Assembly: GCA_016721565.1 (NCBI GenBank)
Contig: JADKHW010000003.1
Coordinates: forward strand, 1-64,000
Length of the DNA stretch: 64,000 bases
Source of the DNA: a bacterium
GTDB taxonomy: Bacteria > Electryoneota > RPQS01
Direction of reading: 5' to 3'
Position 1 is the first letter of the stretch. Every line of letters starts with the position of its first letter. Shown piece by piece: positions 59,680 to 64,000 of this stretch. Under the pieces are notes generated by a model. That model worked only from the letters and a program-made list of their open reading frames with translations. It made no database searches and was not told the origin of the DNA. The position numbers and the translations under genes were made by a program.

Positions 59680-59700
59680 GCGCCGCCAAGGTGGCGGCGC
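59680..59700 (-). terminator. Hairpin between the EamA gene and aspS
   Basis: A 9-bp perfect stem (59680-59688 with 59692-59700) with a 3-base loop lies 77 bases past the EamA stop; TGTTATTT follows on the minus strand. It may be a weak terminator of the EamA gene or part of the aspS leader. Confidence 0.55.
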
Positions 59701-59720
59701 AGGTCGTGCGTTCAGGGGAC

Positions 59721-59749
59721 AATATGCACGAAATTAGCTGAAAAATCAA
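59721..59749 (-). promoter_or_regulatory. Possible aspS promoter
   Basis: On the minus strand TTGATT and CATATT are separated by 17 bases. The predicted leader of about 145 bases would include both GC-rich hairpins. Confidence 0.4.
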
Positions 59750-59777
59750 CCCAACGCAAATCGTGCTTAACAAGCAC

Positions 59778-60671
59778 TCAGCCAAACGTCACCAAATAAA
59801 CCCCAATAACCGCCAACCCGATCCCGATAACCCGCTGCTTTGTCATGCGCTCCTTCAGAAAAACTCCCGCCAACACGAACACAAAGATGTTGCTCGTTTG
59901 GTTGAGGGCCGACGCTTGCGATGCTTGAGTGTATTTGATTCCCGCCACCCACAGAATCAGAGCCAGATACGCACCGATAAACGATCCGCTCAGCAAATAT
60001 CCCCAGCCTTGCTTCACAAACAGCGTCCCCAAAATCTCTCGCCGTTTCTTATTGAACGCGAGAATGAGCAACAACACAACGATCCCGCCGACCAATCGAA
60101 CTTCGAGCACCCACAACAGCGAATAAGTATCCAGAATCGGCTTCATCATCACGATGCCGACAGCCATGCAAGCCATCGCCGAGATTCCCCACATCACTCC
60201 CCAGCCGACACCAGAGCGTGAGACAGTGCCGGTAGATTTCATGCGAGTCGCCTCCCACACCGCCGAGACAATCAGCACAACACCCACAAGCTGCAACCAA
60301 CCAAGCCGTTCTCCGAGCCAAATCATAGCCGCCGCAATCACCATCGGGCTATAGACACAATCGACAATGGATGACAGCGCGGCGCCCAATCGGTTCAGCA
60401 TCATAAAGAACAGCGTGTCGGCAATTCCGATTCCCAGCGCGCCGCTCACCAACAGCAACACAACATCACGTCGCGAAAAATCCGGTATCGTTCCACCTTC
60501 AATCAGCAACACCGTGGGCAGAATCAGCGCGGTTGCCAGCAGGCTCTTGAACAGATTCAGCGCAATCGGATGAACCGTTTCGCCGCTCTTCTTAAACAGA
60601 ATCACCGCCACAGCCCAAAACATCGCCGTCGCCAGCGCCAATATCTCACCAAGATGCGGAATAGATGTCAT
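59778..60671 (-). CDS. DMT-superfamily (EamA) transporter
   Basis: A 297-residue membrane protein with about ten hydrophobic segments in two EamA repeats. The first repeat has LATAMFWAVAVILFKKSG and the second GVMWGISAMACMAVGIVMMK, with a short basic loop between (RMKSTGTVSRSG). Family members export amino acids or metabolites, but the substrate cannot be told. It stands alone between the STAS-type module and aspS. Confidence 0.9.
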   Translation of the reverse strand: MTSIPHLGEILALATAMFWAVAVILFKKSGETVHPIALNLFKSLLATALILPTVLLIEGGTIPDFSRRDVVLLLVSGALGIGIADTLFFMMLNRLGAALSSIVDCVYSPMVIAAAMIWLGERLGWLQLVGVVLIVSAVWEATRMKSTGTVSRSGVGWGVMWGISAMACMAVGIVMMKPILDTYSLLWVLEVRLVGGIVVLLLILAFNKKRREILGTLFVKQGWGYLLSGSFIGAYLALILWVAGIKYTQASQASALNQTSNIFVFVLAGVFLKERMTKQRVIGIGLAVIGVYLVTFG

Positions 60672-60749
60672 GAATAGGACAGAAAGGTTCTGTAAACGAA
60701 AAACGCCACAGATGAGGCGCTTTATGTGAACAAAACGAAGAAACTCAAA

Positions 60750-61047
60750 CTAATTTTGGTTACTATGCGACTCAATTGCTTCTAAGACTCTCTTGTACAC
60801 ATCTTCAAGTGCAGGTGGTGGAGATTCAAACGACAATCTATTTGCGATTTCGGCAAGCCTAGTATTCCGCAGGATTGGCATGGTTTGCCTGAGACAGAAA
60901 CGAAGATGATACATTTCTGACACCATGAAAATCTAATATTACTTTCTCATTGCGCCACTTTTCACCAATAGCGTCTCGAACCTTTACACCTAACTCTGAT
61001 GTTAAAGCTCTATCACCGTGAATGATATCATATACAACTATTCGCAT
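60750..61047 (-). CDS. STAS-like (DUF4325) domain protein, frameshifted
   Basis: About 98 residues when one base is removed near 60882-60883. The first part has KVILDFHGVRNVSSSFLSQAN, the typical core of the STAS-like DUF4325 family. As read, it stops after 62 residues; the other frame continues LRNTRLAEIANRLSFESPP to a stop at 60750, a plausible C-terminal helix. STAS-like proteins are anti-anti-sigma-type switches controlled by phosphorylation; the SSSF segment holds candidate serines. It starts 9 bases after the ATPase gene. Confidence 0.7.
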
Positions 61048-61056
61048 AGAAGTGCC

Positions 61057-61892
61057 TCAGGTAGTTGGCCAATGCAATGAAATGATGGTGCCCGGAAAAT
61101 TCTCAGAAATAGAAGAAGTTTCTTCTTGATGCCCCTCAATATGGTAAACCGCCGAACGTGAACAAACGATTAGTCTTCCGCCTAAATCTCGAGTAAATTG
61201 AGCGGCTTCAAATAGGCCAAGACCAGTTCTTTCTGTAGTTCCAGTAACACCAAGCTTAAAAGCCTCTGCGAGTAATTGCTCGTCATTCCACCCATCACTA
61301 TACGGCCGCTTCTGGGATAAGTGAAAAGGGATTGATACCCCTAGGTCGCATAACGCAATCTTAATCAACTTCTTTCTTGAGTAATACTGTCCAACCATGC
61401 AGCCACCGATTGGAGATTGCGAGTGGATCTTCACATTATCCATAATCTCGCTTAAGGCAAGTTCAATTCGTGAAAAGGAATCAGACGAGCTTACTACATA
61501 CCGCTGGCAAAATTCTGCTATTCCAACAATTTCCTTAACCTGCGGCGATGTAAAACGAAGTTGATAACATGATTCTGCCTTGTCTGGTTGAAGCTGCGCC
61601 CTTGTTTCAACAAAGTGCTTATCAAATCCGATATTCGCTAGATATTGTCGAATTTGCCTCGAGCCAGGAGGGTTCAAAAAAGTTTAGTGTCATTCTTTGC
61701 GGAAACTCGTGCAACAAGAGCCGAAATTATCGCAATAAATGCTGGACTAATAAATGGGATATCCCTTAGGTCAAGAACGAGTTCTGCAAGTCCGCCATCA
61801 CAAAGCCTGAGAGCTTCATTTACATTCGCGGTGCATTTCTGTAGTCCGGTGACGGTTGTAATGTCTTCAGGAAATTTCTGAACCATCCGCAT
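61057..61892 (-). CDS. STAS-domain plus GHKL ATPase (anti-sigma kinase-like), frameshifted or coupled
   Basis: Two open frames. 61674-61892 (72 aa) is STAS-like with LVLDLRDIPFISPAFIAII. 61057-61677 (206 aa) is a GHKL ATPase with the N-box ELALSEIMDNVKIHSQS and the G2 segment GTTERTGLGLFEAA. The break is at T6 (61676-61681); T7 would fuse them through DTKLFLNPPGSRQIRQYL into a 278-residue protein, the layout I recall for this family. Alternatively TTGA gives a 4-base overlap with a TTG start and two coupled genes. With the downstream STAS-like gene it forms a partner-switch module. No sigma factor is adjacent. Confidence 0.72.
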
Positions 61893-61930
61893 AACGCCGC
61901 TAAGAAGAACTCATGAAAGCAAAGTACTCC

Positions 61931-61959
61931 AATATAGCGGTGTTTGCTCTCACCTGCAA
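61931..61959 (-). promoter_or_regulatory. Possible promoter of the STAS-ATPase module
   Basis: On the minus strand TTGCAG and TATATT are separated by 17 bases, with a leader of about 30 bases to the ATG at 61892. The form matches the glycan-operon promoter (TTGCAT, TATATT). Confidence 0.45.
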
Positions 61960-62131
61960 TACGGCTTACAACAATCACAAAATAAGCAAGCGGCGTACCA
62001 AGTTGCTTTCCATGTTCGTAACGCCCCTTATGATCAAGCAGTTCCCCCCCACGCCTCCCCCAAACCCCTCTTTTACCTAATCTCATTTTGAACAAATGTT
62101 TACTAAGTTAAATAAAATGAAAATAGCGCTT

Positions 62132-62160
62132 GACCATCCGTTCAAATCATTGTATATTGT
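62132..62160 (+). promoter_or_regulatory. Strong plus-strand promoter without a downstream gene
   Basis: TTGACC and TATATT are separated by exactly 17 bases, and the upstream side is A/T-rich. No plus-strand coding frame follows, so it most likely drives an RNA. Confidence 0.65.
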
Positions 62161-62166
62161 AACCAG

Positions 62167-62390
62167 CTAATCGACCAAAAGCTGGACGGGTCCTCTTTTA
62201 CTAGTGAAGAGTATCAACAAAGCCAGAGGAGAATCAGCAACCAACTTGCCGTGCTGGCACATCAAAGTACCTCTCACAACGGGGGCGAACTGATTCGCTG
62301 ATACAGGCGGCACCGTACCCACAAGATCATACTGACACCGATTTGTTATTCCCCCACGCTTTAGCGGGGGGCAAGGGAGGTGCTCTGCCC
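62167..62390 (+). ncRNA. Candidate structured non-coding RNA, family unknown
   Basis: Starting a few bases after the promoter, the sequence has successive hairpins: CCAGCT/AGCTGG, CTCTT/AAGAG, AGAGG/CCTCT enclosing CAGCA/TGCTG, GCGAA/TTCGC, and CCCCCACGC/GCGGGGGG, then GGAGG/CCTCC. No match to tmRNA, SRP RNA or RNase P RNA signatures was seen. The 3' end is uncertain, because no T run follows the last stem. It could also be a remnant of a mobile-element terminal hairpin. Confidence 0.4.
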
Positions 62391-62397
62391 TCCAATC

Positions 62398-62429
62398 AAA
62401 AAAAACGCGGCAACCGTATGGCCACCGCG
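62398..62429 (-). terminator. Rho-independent terminator after crcB
   Basis: A 9-bp stem (62406-62414 with 62421-62429, three G-T pairs) runs on the minus strand directly into eight T residues. It lies 35 bases past the crcB stop. Confidence 0.85.
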
Positions 62430-62464
62430 TTCCGAACTTTCTTAATTCAAATTTCCTATTTGAA

Positions 62465-62839
62465 TTAGACCATCCGCCCTGCTCCCAGTCCTACCCACGT
62501 TCCCACCAGACACCCGATGAGCGTAATGCCCACATTCGCCATCGCCGCACCCACCTTCGCGTCCTGCAGCAATGCAATCGTCTCGTAACTGAACGATGAA
62601 TAGGTCGTGAAACCTCCCAACACTCCAATCGTCAGAAACACCTTCAGCGCAGGCGAGTCATCAAATCGCGCGGCCAGAGCGGACATCAAAAATCCGATCA
62701 CAAAACAGCCCGTGATGTTGACCACCACCGTGCCGTAAGGAAATCCCAGTGCCGTCAAGCGGTACACCATCCCCGACATCAGATACCGCAGCGCCGACCC
62801 AATCCCGCCGCCGACAAAAATGAGGAGCAAATTCTTCAT
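62465..62839 (-). CDS. crcB: Fluoride channel Fluc/CrcB
   Basis: A 124-residue protein with four membrane segments. The signature GGGIGSALRYL near the start, NITGCFVIGFLMS, and the central GVLGGFTTYSSFSYE are those of the dual-topology fluoride exporter. A single full-length gene implies a homodimer. The usual fluoride riboswitch was not seen in the 68 bases upstream, which instead hold the terminator of the porin gene. Confidence 0.95.
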   Translation of the reverse strand: MKNLLLIFVGGGIGSALRYLMSGMVYRLTALGFPYGTVVVNITGCFVIGFLMSALAARFDDSPALKVFLTIGVLGGFTTYSSFSYETIALLQDAKVGAAMANVGITLIGCLVGTWVGLGAGRMV

Positions 62840-62853
62840 TGAGTCAAACTAAC

Positions 62854-62884
62854 AAAACGCGGCGACTCTTTCAAGCCGCCGCGT
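62854..62884 (-). terminator. Rho-independent terminator after the porin gene
   Basis: An 8-bp perfect stem ACGCGGCG/CGCCGCGT (62857-62864 with 62877-62884) is followed on the minus strand by TTTTG. It lies 24 bases past the porin stop and 18 bases before the crcB start. Confidence 0.8.
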
Positions 62885-62907
62885 CAACCAAGGAGAATTG
62901 GTTAGTA

Positions 62908-63945
62908 CTAAAACGAATAGGTTACTTCAAACGCCGCCGTAGTGCGCGCATCCGTCGCCTTACCATCAGAATCCAGCCAAACTTCTTTGTTTGCCGAATC
63001 CATACGAATTTCGAGCAAGCAACCCATGTTCTTGCCGAGCTTTACCGTTGGAGCAATCGTGATGCTCGAGTAGATCATGTCCTTGCCCGATGGTACGCCT
63101 GTTCGAATCCCGAAATCATCAGTAAACGATCCATATCTTCCCGTCAAGCCAAACGTACCATTGAAATCGTAATGGCCCATGACGAGAAATCCTATCCAGC
63201 CGGCGTCTGCTGGAACTTCCCCATCCGTCCCGGCTTCGGATTCCGATCCGATATTCAGTTCCCCGCCGAGCAGAAGTTGTTCAGTCACATTCGCCGTAAC
63301 GTCCACATCAATCACAGTCCGATCCTTCGCATCTTTGCCGCCAGCTTCGGGACCCAAAATCGCGGAGAGTCCCAATCCGATCTTTTCGACGGGCTTAATT
63401 CCCAAGCGGCCACCGAACGTAATCGCATCGTTGTTTTCGGCGTTGTTATCCCAACCGTTCACGATGTAAGCATGCAAATCAACCTGATCAGAGAAGCTCA
63501 TGTAGCCCTTGATGCCGGTTAGATTCGTCGGCAACCCGTAAGTGAAAACTTCCGAATGCGAATATTGAAACATATCCACCGGATCAAGCAATTCATAGCC
63601 AATCGGAGCATTGAACTTACCGAACATGACTTCCAAACTCTTGTCATTAATCGGGAAGTTATACTGCATGTAGCCTTGCTCAAGATAGTCAATCGCGTTC
63701 ATCGGATCCGCGCCATTGACATACTCGATGTCCGCGCGGACAAAGCCTTTTTCGCCCAGCGATCTTTGCAAATCCACTTCGACTTGATCAAGACTGAAGC
63801 CGTTAAATTCTCCCGAATCGGGATTGGCATTCGCGTCATTGAAATAAGCCGCATCCACAAATCCTGATGCAGACACGCCAGGCAGTTCAAGCGCCCACGC
63901 GGACGCGGCGCAAAGGAAAGTCAAAGCGATGAGAATGTTTCTCAT
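62908..63945 (-). CDS. Outer-membrane beta-barrel porin (BBP2/OmpL-like)
   Basis: A 345-residue protein with a signal peptide (MRNILIALTFLCAASAWALE). Alternating hydrophobic strands follow, with SASGFVDAAYF near the start and a terminal aromatic F (AAFEVTYSF), the typical barrel assembly end. The stretch EVMFGKFNAPIGYELLDPVD is typical of the BBP2 putative porin family, where it forms the strand with a Gly-Lys-Phe motif. The transported solute is unknown. The ammonium-transporter-like tail upstream suggests a link to nitrogen uptake, as inference only. Confidence 0.87.
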   Translation of the reverse strand: MRNILIALTFLCAASAWALELPGVSASGFVDAAYFNDANANPDSGEFNGFSLDQVEVDLQRSLGEKGFVRADIEYVNGADPMNAIDYLEQGYMQYNFPINDKSLEVMFGKFNAPIGYELLDPVDMFQYSHSEVFTYGLPTNLTGIKGYMSFSDQVDLHAYIVNGWDNNAENNDAITFGGRLGIKPVEKIGLGLSAILGPEAGGKDAKDRTVIDVDVTANVTEQLLLGGELNIGSESEAGTDGEVPADAGWIGFLVMGHYDFNGTFGLTGRYGSFTDDFGIRTGVPSGKDMIYSSITIAPTVKLGKNMGCLLEIRMDSANKEVWLDSDGKATDARTTAAFEVTYSF

Positions 63946-63966
63946 AAAGTTCCTCGAAAAATTTGA

Positions 63967-64000
63967 TTAATGTTCGTAAGCCTCTTCGCCGTGCAGTGTC
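63967..64000 (-). CDS. C-terminal end of a gene entering from the right (possible ammonium transporter)
   Basis: Only about ten codons are inside the window. The frame that ends at the TAA at 63967 reads TLHGEEAYEH, which resembles the conserved HGEEAY tail of Amt/AmtB ammonium transporters. The stop lies 21 bases before the porin start. The evidence is thin. Confidence 0.4.
   Translation of the reverse strand, partial: TLHGEEAYEH

Larger units (their letters stand above)
61893..62464. other. Intergenic region between the STAS module and crcB
   Basis: This 572-base stretch has no convincing protein gene. An open minus frame at 61820-62095 has no recognisable motif and overlaps the STAS gene. 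The region has runs of C (62045-62075), an A/T-rich block (62085-62130), a plus-strand promoter, a structured RNA candidate, and the crcB terminator. Confidence 0.65.

Noticed and set aside
61820..62095. 91-aa minus-strand open frame upstream of the STAS gene
   Set aside because: It overlaps the STAS gene in another frame, has low-complexity Arg/Gly codons from the C-run region, no ribosome site and no recognisable motif.
62840..62907. Fluoride riboswitch expected upstream of crcB
   Set aside because: The 68 bases contain the porin terminator and none of the conserved fluoride-aptamer segments.

Overview
The window looks like a chromosomal contig from a Gram-negative bacterium of the FCB (Fibrobacteres-Chlorobi-Bacteroidetes) superphylum or a related candidate phylum, with GC near 50 percent by eye. 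The evidence is a FlgD-like C-terminal sorting domain of the type IX secretion (T9SS) kind on a giant secreted protein, a PorV-like outer-membrane protein beside it, an outer-membrane porin, lipoproteins, and a pyruvoyl-type arginine decarboxylase. I cannot name the genus. Almost every gene is on the minus strand; rlmN is the only confident plus-strand gene. I found no tRNA, rRNA, CRISPR array or intact insertion sequence.

Layout. (1) 1-4095: a partial MoxR ATPase, a glyoxalase-like protein, rlmN, and meaB coupled to a small unknown gene. (2) 4095-21244: a surface-polysaccharide locus transcribed right to left. It holds UDP-sugar and GDP-sugar supply (wbpA-like, ugd, manC), a GDP-heptose gene set (gmhA-hddA-hddC), three sugar epimerases, a DegT aminotransferase, a FemAB/DegT-like fusion, a UbiA-type decaprenyl-phosphate phosphoribosyltransferase, a polyprenyl-phosphate sugar transferase and two lipoproteins. 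Most junctions overlap by 1-4 bases or are a few bases apart. (3) 21547-47713: an FG-GAP beta-propeller protein, a PorV-OmpA fusion and one giant gene of about 23.2 kb. Restored, the giant gene encodes about 7,720 residues: signal peptide, dozens of Ig-like repeats, two P domains, a starch-binding-like domain, acidic D-x-D-x-D-G motifs and a T9SS-type C-terminus. It has a strong promoter and a structured leader of about 345 bases. (4) 48281-51651: a polyamine operon (XRE-cupin regulator, speD, pdaD, speE, speB) covering arginine to spermidine. (5) 51897-59568: housekeeping genes (phoH, ybeY, corC-like, mazG, hflX; separately aspS). (6) 59778-64000: an EamA transporter, a STAS-ATPase / STAS-like switch module, a divergently transcribed candidate non-coding RNA, crcB, a porin and the tail of a possible ammonium transporter.

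Quality. Ten apparent single-base frameshifts occur between 26.5 and 62 kb: five in the giant gene and one each in the XRE-cupin gene, ybeY, aspS, the STAS-like gene and the STAS-ATPase gene. Nine can be repaired by changing the length of a short run of one base by one, and the tenth falls at a CC pair. One is in the essential gene aspS. They are best read as residual sequencing or assembly indels, so I treat the affected genes as intact in life.

The most unusual content is the giant T9SS-type surface protein with its PorV-OmpA partner, then the STAS/ATPase module with its divergent structured RNA candidate, and the FemAB/DegT-like fusion that seems to lack the PLP lysine.
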